Positions 17,700 to 25,167 of a stretch of 64,000 nucleotides of DNA are shown here, in pieces. Source of the stretch: Methylotuvimicrobium sp. KM2 (GTDB taxonomy: Bacteria > Pseudomonadota > Gammaproteobacteria > Methylococcales > Methylomonadaceae). Within the stretch, counting starts at the first letter, position 1; every line of letters starts with the position of its first letter. The notes beneath the pieces were generated by a model. It was not told the origin of the DNA. It worked only from the letters and a program-made list of their open reading frames with translations, and made no database searches. Location: the NCBI RefSeq assembly GCF_038051925.1, contig NZ_CP150634.1, forward strand, positions 3,108,300 through 3,172,299, written 5' to 3'. A program made the position numbers and the translations under genes.

Positions 17700-18015
17700 G
17701 AGCATTAGCGACTTCGATAGCCGCGACGTAGGCGTCGCTCCCACAAGGGGCAGGTTTCTCTGTGGGAGCGATCCCCTGATCGCGATTTCAAAGCCGGGAG
17801 CGTTAGGTAACAATATATGTTATCGAGGTCAGATTAGCTAAGGAATATGCACAAAATAACTTATTCAAGCAATAGGCTTTGTGGCGGTTTGGTGACTCGC
17901 TTGACAGGACGCCGTGAATACGTCCGTGTAGGCTTGACGGCGGCTATCCCTGCCGCCGACACCTGTCAATCGAGCCACCAAATCCCCTTCCAACCGTTGT
18001 CTAAGTTATTTCATG
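17700..18015. repeat. Dispersed palindromes: GTGGGAGCGA type and GACGGCGGCT type
   Basis: At 17718-17800 is a palindrome made of CGTCGCTCCCACAAGGGGC and CTGTGGGAGCGATCCCCTGA, also present at 10355-10420. At 17890-17985 are CGCTTGACAGGACGCCGTGA, ACGTCCGTGTAGGCTTGACG and CTGCCGCCGACACCTGTCAA, a unit repeated nearly exactly at 62870-62942 and inverted at 35079-35150. No gene seen. Confidence 0.75.
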
Positions 18016-18113
18016 CTCGTTCCTAAGGTAGCAAGACGGTATCTACGACTTATTTAAAACGACGAGCGGAGCACCGTGGGAACCCGAAATATTAGGTACT
18101 CAACTACTTGATT

Positions 18114-18356
18114 TACTCCCTTTATACTCAAAAAATGGTTAACTTTATGAAGGTATGGGGTGTGGCTAGCGAGGATGTCGGCAGCAGGGAGCTGCCGCCA
18201 AGCCCCCATGGATGGGTTTACCCAGCACCTAAATTCCATAGTTCATTGGCTATGACTAACTACCTAGGATAATTTAGGTGCTGGGTTTACGGCGTTCCTC
18301 GATAGACACATCCCATACCTTTTATTCTTAGACGGTTTTTCAATCAAAAGGGAGTA
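18114..18356. mobile_element. TA-flanked foldback element, copy 1 (243 bp)
   Basis: The element runs from TACTCCCTTTATACTC to AATCAAAAGGGAGTA. Nested inverted repeats include GAAGGTATGGGGTGTG facing CACATCCCATACCTTTTATT, and a central CCAGCACCTAAATT ... AATTTAGGTGCTGG unit. A nearly identical 245-bp copy lies at 63532-63776, and half copies at 40216 and 8294. The ends read as CTCCC...GGGAG between TA dinucleotides, which fits a mariner/IS630-type MITE, though TA is short evidence. It ends three bases after the SPOR gene's stop codon. Confidence 0.8.
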
Positions 18357-18358
18357 AG

Positions 18359-20005
18359 CTAATCTCTAGCTATCCAAACCGAATCGAGATTATGCGTTTT
18401 TTTCACCCTCGCCGCATAAGCGGATGCCTCATCCCGGCTCTTAAATCCGGAAACCGATAACCTATACCAAGTTTGACCTTTGACTTGCACCGGAATAACC
18501 TTGGCAGGTACCCCCTGCTTTGAAAATTCAGCGGCTTTTCTATTGGCGTACCAGTCTTGCTTAAACGAAATCAAATTCACCGACCAACCGGCCGATGGCG
18601 CCTTGGATTTTGGCGGGCTTCGTTTTATCGGGGCTGACGATTTGCTTGCCGCTTTTTTAACTGGCGGAGCGGTCGCCTTAGCAAGCTTCGTTTCCAATTC
18701 TTTAATTCTAGCTTCCAATGCCGCTACTTGACCGGTCTCGTTAGTAACATCGGATACCGGCGGTGAGCCCTCCTCTTGCTCGATTTTCTTTTCAGTATCG
18801 GTCGGTGTTGCCTCGGTTTTGCTTGCAGATTGAGCTAATTGCGCTTCCGAAGAAACCGTTCCATTTGCTTCCGTTTCGGTAAGCTTCGGGGTTAACGGAA
18901 TGATTTCAGTTTTATCGCCTTCAATAGATGCATCTTGCGAAGCCATTGGCGCAGGGCTTGTTTGAGCGACTTCCGGCATATTGTTTTTGATCAATAAAGC
19001 ATTCAATTCGGTTTGATTTTCTTCCAACGTACCGATTAATTCAGTCAAAGATTCGATTTCATTATCGCTTTGCAAAACCAAGTATGCGAATACGCCGGCA
19101 GTTAATAAAGCCACAACAGCAGTGGCCATGGCCACATAAGTAATCGTCGGTATTTTAGCGCCTTTGTCGAGTTGTTTTTTTAATTGGTTTTGCATCTTAG
19201 ACAAACGATCGATTTCATCGGCCTGCCCTTGGCTCGTCGAAGCGCTCATTGCGCCCAATTGCTGCTTTAAAATTTCCTGTTCGCTAAATAATTGACTGAT
19301 TTGTGTCGTAATAACATCATCGACGACTGTTTTATGGGGTTCTTCCGCCGTCATCACTTCAGGGAACGCCGAAGCATCGTCATAGACCGCAAAGTCCGGC
19401 TCCGCCGGATCCGGTTCTTGCTCTAGCTCTTCAGGGTCTTCCATTACCCGAGGATTTTCCTCCTCTTCCTCGAGTGCAATATTTTCGTCCTGGGTCTTTG
19501 CAAATTCGTCGACGTCATCTTCCGGGGCAGAAATATCGAATTCCGCTAACGTAAAGTCATCGCTATCGAAATCCGTTTCCGTCTTTTCTTCCGGCGGTGA
19601 AGAAACAGGGATCGGTTCCGGCTCGGTTTCTGCAAACTCGTCGAAACCGATATCTGAAAACTCATCGATTTCGGCCATTGCCGAATCTTCAGAAGAATTG
19701 GACGGCTCCAGGTCTTGAGCGAAATCGGCTTTTCCCCCGGACAGGTCATTATCGGCATCTAAATCATCGGTTAGTTGATCTCCGACTGTTGAATCTTCGG
19801 CAAATAACTCGCCGAACTCGTCTTCGTCGTCGGACAAATCTTGCTCATCAAATGCGCTATCCATCAATAATTTGTCGATAGCGTCATCATCATTCATTAA
19901 TTCATCGCTATCGATTGACGAAGCCGCATCATCGAGCATTGAATCTAAGTCATCAGCAAAGTTTTTAGGCGATACTGACTTTTTTTTATCTTCTGAGTCG
20001 GCCAT
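18359..20005 (-). CDS. SPOR-domain membrane protein with long acidic N-terminus
   Basis: 548 residues. Residues 1-230 are very acidic and low complexity (runs such as LDSMLDDAASSIDSDELMND). A coiled-coil-like stretch follows near 235-280, and a single membrane segment at about 288-310 (YVAMATAVVALLTAGVFAYL). A Pro/Ser/Thr/Lys-rich periplasmic linker leads to a C-terminal SPOR domain at about 470-548 (GWSVNLISFKQDWYANRKAA, WYRLSVSGFKSRDEASAYA). SPOR domains bind denuded septal peptidoglycan, so a role at the division site is likely. The acidic cytoplasmic tail has no assigned partner. A LEA-type lipoprotein gene lies upstream, 134 bp away. Confidence 0.9.
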   Translation of the reverse strand: MADSEDKKKSVSPKNFADDLDSMLDDAASSIDSDELMNDDDAIDKLLMDSAFDEQDLSDDEDEFGELFAEDSTVGDQLTDDLDADNDLSGGKADFAQDLEPSNSSEDSAMAEIDEFSDIGFDEFAETEPEPIPVSSPPEEKTETDFDSDDFTLAEFDISAPEDDVDEFAKTQDENIALEEEEENPRVMEDPEELEQEPDPAEPDFAVYDDASAFPEVMTAEEPHKTVVDDVITTQISQLFSEQEILKQQLGAMSASTSQGQADEIDRLSKMQNQLKKQLDKGAKIPTITYVAMATAVVALLTAGVFAYLVLQSDNEIESLTELIGTLEENQTELNALLIKNNMPEVAQTSPAPMASQDASIEGDKTEIIPLTPKLTETEANGTVSSEAQLAQSASKTEATPTDTEKKIEQEEGSPPVSDVTNETGQVAALEARIKELETKLAKATAPPVKKAASKSSAPIKRSPPKSKAPSAGWSVNLISFKQDWYANRKAAEFSKQGVPAKVIPVQVKGQTWYRLSVSGFKSRDEASAYAARVKKTHNLDSVWIARD

Positions 20006-20139
20006 GGTTGAGCAGTCTCTTTATTGAAATAGTTGAATAACGTTTATTATAGTGTTTTCCGTAACTTTTGCGATTTTGCCGCTTACGATATTCATGCTAT
20101 TCGACTACAATCCATTCATCGCTGATGCCGCATGCCCCA

Positions 20140-20589
20140 TCAAAACTCCAAATCAACCTCCCCTTCATAATCGAATGGCAATGTTATAAGGCTGCGCATT
20201 AAACCTAGATGTCCGGTCAATTGGTAGCGAATGGGAGCGCCATTACGCCGAGTCAATTGACGTAAAAGCGTCTTTAATTTGACGCTCACGGGCAATTCGA
20301 CAACATATTCGCCATATTCGGGAATCGTAATTTCCTGATCGCTCATGCCTTCAGCAAAATCGACACCATTAAGTTTCAGCGCATAGACCATGTCTCTTAT
20401 CGCCAATTCGGAATCGTTCCTATTTTGCAAGCGCAAACGGATATTAAAACGTTGTTCGAATAAGCCGAACTTTGAAGGCTCAATAGCCAACAATTTAACT
20501 TTTGGCGCTTTGAAATCGGCATACATCCATGTACACGCATTAAGCTGCGAGACAAAAATAAGCACCGCTAAAAACTGAATCCATTTCAC
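20140..20589 (-). CDS. LEA type 2 family lipoprotein
   Basis: 149 residues. The signal peptide ends with lipobox LNAC (cysteine 19), so the mature protein is a lipid-anchored envelope protein. The rest is a single LEA14/WHy-type beta sandwich: KVKLLAIEPSKFGLFEQRFN, IRLRLQNRNDSELAIRDMVY, and ELPVSVKLKTLLRQL. Such bacterial proteins are linked to desiccation or envelope stress but seldom have a proven function. It is upstream of and on the same strand as the SPOR gene. Confidence 0.87.
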   Translation of the reverse strand: MKWIQFLAVLIFVSQLNACTWMYADFKAPKVKLLAIEPSKFGLFEQRFNIRLRLQNRNDSELAIRDMVYALKLNGVDFAEGMSDQEITIPEYGEYVVELPVSVKLKTLLRQLTRRNGAPIRYQLTGHLGLMRSLITLPFDYEGEVDLEF

Positions 20590-21072
20590 CGTTTGAAAAC
20601 CTACTGTGAAAAAAGGAGTGATCCTACCTCATCTATCACTAATGCAATAGCATTTAGATATACCTTTCGCACTTCAAATTTCGACAGCCCCTGAGGAGGC
20701 GCCGGGGTGTCCGATCCATACGCATCAAGCTAAGGATTTCGTGAAAAAAAAACGTCCTGGAACTATGAGCTTTGTTGAGGGAGTCTAAACAGCGTAGCCC
20801 GGATGGAGCGTAGCGCAATCCGGGAAGCTCGGAGCCACGCTATTCCCGTATTCCGCTTCGCTGCATACGGGCTACGTGCTTTAATAGCAACTTTGGAAAG
20901 AGCAGACGTGGGGTGGTGTGGCCGTTTTTAGCTTGCTGCGTATGGGTGTCCGATCCCTCACCTAACGCTACTAGGTGAGGGACCAGCATGTAGCTGGCAT
21001 AGAGCCTACATGGACGTATTCACCCAGCACCTAAACTCCATAGCTCGTTGGCTATGGTTAACTTCCTTTGAT
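20590..21072. repeat. Repeat-filled gap upstream of mtnB
   Basis: No gene seen. It holds CTTTCGCACTTCAAATTTCG (20662-20681), the GGATTTCGTGAAAAAA module (20735), a GTAGCCCGGATGGAGCGTAG / CGCAATCCGGG unit followed by GCATACGGGCTACG (20796-20876, a family common in gammaproteobacteria), a CTCACCTAACGCTACTAGGT palindrome (20957-20982), TGTAGCTGGCATAGAGCCTA, and the left half of a CCAGCACCTAAA module (from 21022). Confidence 0.7.
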
Positions 21073-21267
21073 CCTAGAAAAAGCATTTCACCATGAAGAT
21101 CATGAAGAATAGGAAGTTAATTCAATAGCTTATTACGCGTTTGTATAGAACTTTCGCTCACCAAAAAGGTTAGCGAGAAGGATTTGCTAAGTTCTTGGAA
21201 TCCTTCATGAACTTCATGTGCTTCATGGTTAAACTGCCGAATTCAGGTTGATAATTTAGGTGCTGGG
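21022..21267. repeat. CCAGCACCTAAA palindrome module split by a MITE
   Basis: The left part is 21022-21072 (ACCCAGCACCTAAACTCCAT ... GGTTAACTTCCTTTGAT) and the right part 21248-21267 (TTGATAATTTAGGTGCTGGG). Between them lies the 175-bp MITE. Removing the MITE and one TTGAT copy restores a normal module like those at 18225 and 63640. Confidence 0.88.
21073..21247 (-). mobile_element. MITE-like element, copy B (175 bp)
   Basis: Reverse-orientation copy of the element at 5709-5874, starting CCTAGAAAAAGCATTTCACC and ending GCCGAATTCAGG. It is flanked by a perfect 5-bp TTGAT duplication (21068-21072 and 21248-21252). It is 9 bp longer than copy A because of an extra CATGAAG-type unit near one end. 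Confidence 0.9.
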
Positions 21268-21392
21268 TTCACGGCATCTTTAGCGGACACCCAGGCGCCG
21301 AATTTTGATCTACGACGGGTATAGAATCGTTTGAGCATCCGGATTCGATTATCGGTAAAATAAACTCTGACTCAGATCCATACACTATTAGC

Positions 21393-22013
21393 ATGACACT
21401 CAACGACGAATTTTCTGAAAAAGCCGTACAATTAATCGAAGCCGGACGCTTTATCGACAGCAAAGGCTGGGTACCGGCAACTAGCGGCAATTTTTCCGCA
21501 CGCTTGTCCAATGGCAATGTAGCTATTACTGTTTCAGGCAAACACAAAGGTCGACTTAGCACAGAAGATATTATGCTGATTGCTCCTGACGGCACGTCCC
21601 TTGACGGTAAAAAACCGTCGGCCGAAACACTATTGCATACAGCGCTATATCAAAGATTCCCGGAGGTGAAAGCCGTTTTACACCCACATTCGTTAAATGC
21701 CACGCTCATATCCAAGCTGTTTAAAACCGAGCTGGTACTCGATGATTATGAACTTTTGAAAGCGTTACCCGATATCGATACACATGAAACGCGAATCAGC
21801 ATTCCCATTTTCGCGAATGACCAAAATATGCATAGACTTTCAGCAAGGATCGATGCTGATATGGATCGACGCGAATCAACTTATGCTTATATTATCTCGG
21901 GACACGGCTATTACACATGGGGCCGGAGTGTCGAAGATGCGCTAAGGCATGTTGAAGCGTTGGAGTTTTTATTTGACTGTGAAATACGACTGTACGGAGC
22001 CTTAAACCGATGA
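21393..22013 (+). CDS. mtnB: Methylthioribulose-1-phosphate dehydratase
   Basis: 206 residues, class II aldolase fold. The zinc ligands lie in VLHPHSLNAT (near 96-105) and SGHGYYTWG (near 169-177), and WVPATSGNFSARL near 26-38 is the family's N-terminal signature. It dehydrates 5-methylthioribulose-1-phosphate in methionine salvage. It overlaps mtnD by 4 bases, and mtnC follows, giving the usual proteobacterial mtnBDC set. The upstream region is crowded with repeats, so the promoter lies in a short stretch near 21300-21390. Confidence 0.95.
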   Translation: MTLNDEFSEKAVQLIEAGRFIDSKGWVPATSGNFSARLSNGNVAITVSGKHKGRLSTEDIMLIAPDGTSLDGKKPSAETLLHTALYQRFPEVKAVLHPHSLNATLISKLFKTELVLDDYELLKALPDIDTHETRISIPIFANDQNMHRLSARIDADMDRRESTYAYIISGHGYYTWGRSVEDALRHVEALEFLFDCEIRLYGALNR

Positions 22014-22570
22014 GCGCCTTAACTGTATACCCCGATAATGCCCCGAATAACGGCAATACTTATCTTGATTTCAGCGATATACAAACCCAGCTGACACCAC
22101 TGAATGTCCGTTTCGAACGTTGGAGCGCGGGATTCGAGCTTCCGGACGATGCCGACCAGGACGCTATATTACAAGCCTACCGGCAACCGATTGACCGCTT
22201 AAAAGAAGAATACGGCTTTCAATCCGTCGATGTTATCGGTATAAGCCCGAATCACCCCGAAAAAGAGGCATTACGACAAAAGTTTTTATCCGAACACATC
22301 CATGACGATTTCGAAGTTCGTTTCTTCATCGAGGGCAGAGGGCTATTTTCATTACATGTCGACGACAAGGTGTATTGCATTTTATGCGAGCAAGGCGATT
22401 TAATCAGTGTTCCGGCAGGCGCCAAACATTGGTTCGACATGGGCGAAAATCCGAATTTCCGATGTATTCGCCTGTTCACGACACCGGACGGCTGGGTCGC
22501 GAATTTCACCGGCAGCAACATTTCCGAGCAATTCCCAAATTTCGACGACTATATTCAACAATTAGAATAA
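22010..22570 (+). CDS. mtnD: Acireductone dioxygenase
   Basis: 186-residue cupin. The metal site HIHDDFEVRFFIEGRG (near 95-110) gives the His-x-His-x4-Glu ligands, and GAKHWFDMGE supplies the third histidine. It oxidises the acireductone to 2-keto-4-methylthiobutyrate and formate (with iron), regenerating the methionine precursor. The ATG overlaps the mtnB stop (ATGA), so translation is coupled. Confidence 0.96.
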   Translation: MSALTVYPDNAPNNGNTYLDFSDIQTQLTPLNVRFERWSAGFELPDDADQDAILQAYRQPIDRLKEEYGFQSVDVIGISPNHPEKEALRQKFLSEHIHDDFEVRFFIEGRGLFSLHVDDKVYCILCEQGDLISVPAGAKHWFDMGENPNFRCIRLFTTPDGWVANFTGSNISEQFPNFDDYIQQLE

Positions 22571-22590
22571 TATTCTTTCTATCGACACTT

Positions 22591-23265
22591 ATGATCACAA
22601 CCATCGTCACCGATATTGAAGGTACAACTTCATCTTTATCCTTCGTCAAGGAGGTATTATTTCCTTATGCTAGAGCCCATATTGCCGAATTCATTCGCAA
22701 CCATGATCACGAACCGAAAGTTAGCGAATTATTGCAGGATGCCGCCAAACTAACCGACGACCCGACGAATACCGAAGCATTGATCGAACAAATGATCCAA
22801 TGGATCGATCAAGATCAAAAGGTGACGCCGTTAAAATCTTTACAAGGATTGATTTGGGAACACGGTTATCGTCAAGGCGATTTCAAGGGACATATCTATG
22901 CCGATGCGGCTCAAGCCATGCAGGAATGGCATGATCAGGGCATCAAACTTTATGTGTATTCATCGGGCTCGGTCTATGCGCAAAAACTGCTATTCAAGCA
23001 TACCGAATTCGGTGACTTAACCTCGCTATTTTCCGGCTATTTCGACACGCACATCGGCGGTAAAAAAGAGACCGCCTCTTACTCGGCAATCGCCGAACAA
23101 ATCGCAACCGAACCTGAAAATATTTTATTTTTGTCGGATATTACCGAGGAGCTGGATGCCGCATCAAAAGCAGGATTCAAAACATGCCGATTAGTCAGGG
23201 AAGGAAAAGCCGATGACCCAAGCGATCACGGCACCGTATCTAATTTTTTTGATATCAAATTGTAG
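22591..23265 (+). CDS. mtnC: Enolase-phosphatase E1
   Basis: 224 residues from ATG 22591, 20 bases after mtnD. HAD motif I is DIEGTT at 8-13, followed by SLSFVKEVLFPYA; motif II is in VYSSGSVYAQ, and motif IV in LFLSDITEELDAA. It enolises and dephosphorylates diketo-methylthiopentyl-1-phosphate to give acireductone, the MtnD substrate. A longer in-frame reading extends into mtnD and is not biological. A 9-bp stem follows the stop at 23278-23300. Confidence 0.95.
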   Translation: MITTIVTDIEGTTSSLSFVKEVLFPYARAHIAEFIRNHDHEPKVSELLQDAAKLTDDPTNTEALIEQMIQWIDQDQKVTPLKSLQGLIWEHGYRQGDFKGHIYADAAQAMQEWHDQGIKLYVYSSGSVYAQKLLFKHTEFGDLTSLFSGYFDTHIGGKKETASYSAIAEQIATEPENILFLSDITEELDAASKAGFKTCRLVREGKADDPSDHGTVSNFFDIKL

Positions 23266-23277
23266 CCGGTCAGCGTC

Positions 23278-23300
23278 ATATCGGCATTGATTGCCGATAT
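23278..23300 (+). terminator. Hairpin after mtnC
   Basis: ATATCGGCA and TGCCGATAT form a 9-bp stem with a 5-base loop, 12 bases after the mtnC stop. No T-run follows, so it may stabilise the transcript end rather than terminate. Confidence 0.45.
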
Positions 23301-23333
23301 CCTGGCTTGTACGGAGCTGAAGCTACGCATTAT

Positions 23334-23490
23334 CCTAAATTCAGCAGTTTAACCATGAAGTTCATGAAGGATTTCAAGAAATTACCTAAGCATTCTCGTT
23401 AACCTTTTTGGTGAGCGAAAATTCTCTACAAGCGTGTAATAACTTATTGAATTAACTTCATGATCTTCATGGTGAAATGCTTTTTATAGA
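23334..23490 (+). mobile_element. MITE-like element, copy C (157 bp)
   Basis: Same orientation as copy A: starts CCTAAATTCAGCAGTTTAAC, ends CTTTTTATAGA. Flanked by a perfect 5-bp ATTAT duplication (23329-23333 and 23491-23495). It is 9 bp shorter than copy A at the right arm. It lies downstream of mtnC, so the mtn operon carries a copy on each side. Confidence 0.88.
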
Positions 23491-23499
23491 ATTATCATT

Positions 23500-23670
23500 C
23501 ATCGCACTGGATTCCGCCAAAAGTTCGTATGGACGGATTTGCATTTACCCGGAGGGCTCCGGGCAGGATAGCCCGGAGTGAATCCCTGGCGAAATAACGC
23601 GCGTCGGCGCCTCTGGGGTTTGACGGCAACACGAACGCCAAGGATGGCGTAAATGCAGATAAGGTGCCAT
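23500..23670. repeat. Palindromic repeat near the FlgO-like gene end
   Basis: GCATTTACCCGGAGGGCTCC and the later GGCGTAAATGCAG form outer arms. CCGGAGGGCTCCGG and GGGCAGGATAGCCCGGAGTG form inner hairpins. Downstream of the FlgO-like gene. No gene seen. Confidence 0.5.
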
Positions 23671-23688
23671 CATACTTGCCACCAAGGC

Positions 23689-24306
23689 TCATTCAAACAA
23701 ATCGAAATCGTCCATCGATTCATCAACCATCGGCATAGGCTCTTCTTCCTCCTTTGGCTCCTCTTCTACCGGCTTAGCTTTCAGTAAGTTTTTAGCATCG
23801 GGCCCCATCGCGATTGAATAATCGGTAGTCGCTACAAAATATCCGCTATCGATATCGACAACTCTTAGCGATACATAAGCATTTTTCTTACCCGGCGCAA
23901 AAGTGCCTACTAACAAAGCTTGCGCACCAACTTCGGCCAATCCGGCTTTAGTTTCATCGGACAACTGCAAAATACCGGTGTCATTTTTGACGAAAATTTC
24001 GGTCGGTAACTCCATACCCATGACACGATAACCTGAACGATGAAATGCCGATGCAATTTGATCGGAAACGATTCTACCGAACGAAAACGATTGACTCATA
24101 TCATCTACATTGACTAACGAGTTAACGACAACCAAGCTTCCTCTAGGCAACGGATGTCTAAGATGTGTCAACAACTCATCTACCGCATCGTAGCTGACTT
24201 CCACTAAGTCATCATCGTCGACATCCTGGGCATAATAAACCCGATTACACCCGCTCAGTGCGGTTACAGCCGAAATCAGCAAAACAATTGCCTGCTTTTT
24301 GAACAT
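23689..24306 (-). CDS. FlgO-domain outer membrane lipoprotein
   Basis: 205 residues. The signal peptide has lipobox LSGC (cysteine 20). The central domain (about 40-165) resembles FlgO: LPRGSLVVVNSLVNVDDMSQ, SFGRIVSDQIASAFHRSGYR and VGAQALLVGTFAPGKKNAYV. The C-terminal ~35 residues are an acidic Glu-rich tail (VEEEPKEEEEPMPMVDESMD). FlgO is an outer-membrane lipoprotein associated with flagella in Vibrio, but no flagellar gene is nearby, so a general envelope role is equally possible. The ribosome site AAGGAG precedes the ATG. Confidence 0.85.
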   Translation of the reverse strand: MFKKQAIVLLISAVTALSGCNRVYYAQDVDDDDLVEVSYDAVDELLTHLRHPLPRGSLVVVNSLVNVDDMSQSFSFGRIVSDQIASAFHRSGYRVMGMELPTEIFVKNDTGILQLSDETKAGLAEVGAQALLVGTFAPGKKNAYVSLRVVDIDSGYFVATTDYSIAMGPDAKNLLKAKPVEEEPKEEEEPMPMVDESMDDFDLFE

Positions 24307-24379
24307 TAGGAATCTCCTTTTTAAATTTGCAAATCATAAAAACTGAAAACCGTATCGCGTCAATGCTTAGGAATACGCA

Positions 24380-24740
24380 CAAAATATACCTTTCGCACTC
24401 CAAATTTCGGCAGCGCCTTAGGAGGCGCCGGGGTGGGGTGCACGGTCCCTCAACTAACGCTAGGTGAGGGACTGTCAAAGCCTTCACAGAAGACCTCGGC
24501 TCCCTCGATAAGTCGGAGCCAAAATTAAATCTGAAAAAGGTATGCTTTTTAGGGTACATAGCAGCCCTGTAATAAATCTATAGTAACTATTCAGTCCCCG
24601 GCAATTATCGTTCCCACGCTCTGCGTGGGAATGCCTGAGTACCGCTCCAGCGGTACGAGACGCTAGAGCGTCTCAGTCTCCGTTCCCACGCTGGAGCGTG
24701 GGAACGATAGGGGATGTGAATAATTACATAAGTATCGATA
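24380..24740. repeat. Repeat block with a four-hairpin cluster
   Basis: At 24388-24415 is the CTTTCGCACTCCAAATTTCG module, and at 24446-24470 the CTAACGCTAGGTGAGGGA palindrome. At 24600-24715 are successive stems: TTCCCACGCTCTGCGTGGGA, GTACCGCTCCAGCGGTAC, GAGACGCTAGAGCGTCTC and TTCCCACGCTGGAGCGTGGG. The last 130 bases are the inverted counterpart of 5027-5150. No gene seen. Confidence 0.75.
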
Positions 24741-24761
24741 GAGTTGAGGCACAATATACCC

Positions 24762-25032
24762 GTCGTAGATCAAAATTCGGCGCCTGGGTGTCCGCTAAAG
24801 GACGCCGTGAACCCAGCACCTAAATTCCATAGATCTTTGGCAATGATTCAAAATCATGGCTTATTTAGGTGCTGGGTGAATACGTCCATGTAGGCTCTAT
24901 GCCAGCTCCATGCAGGCAAAGCCTTTATGAACGCCATGGATGGCGTGAATGTCGATTTTGCAGGAGCGAAAATCGACCGGACACCCAGGCGCCTTCTCTG
25001 GCACTGCCGAAACTTGAAGTGCGAAAGGTATA
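24762..25032. repeat. Nested composite palindrome (~270 bp)
   Basis: The outer arms are CGTAGATCAAAATTCGG and GCCGAAACTTGAAGTGCG. Inside them is a perfect 16-bp inverted repeat GGCGCCTGGGTGTCCG (24779-24794) with its complement at 24978-24993. In the centre is the CCAGCACCTAAATT ... TATTTAGGTGCTGG module, followed by ACGTCCATGTAGGCTC. The same order occurs at 12000-12300. Any short frames here are carried by repeats. Confidence 0.8.
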
Positions 25033-25167
25033 CATTCAATTAAACTTTCAAGCAATTATAGACCAGGTAGAACTGTTTCAAAAAATACTACTCTTTTATA
25101 ATTGCCGAAACCGTGACAGGGTTATCCTAAAGACCTTATTAAGCCAACGCCATCCGATCCTAAGCCA

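Noticed and set aside
18054..18239. Short frame within the foldback, similar to ones at 24854-25039 and 63466-63648
   Set aside because: The shared peptide comes from the shared DNA repeat; no start signal or gene context.
22375..22590. N-terminal extension of mtnC
   Set aside because: It runs through mtnD out of frame; ATG 22591 gives the standard length.
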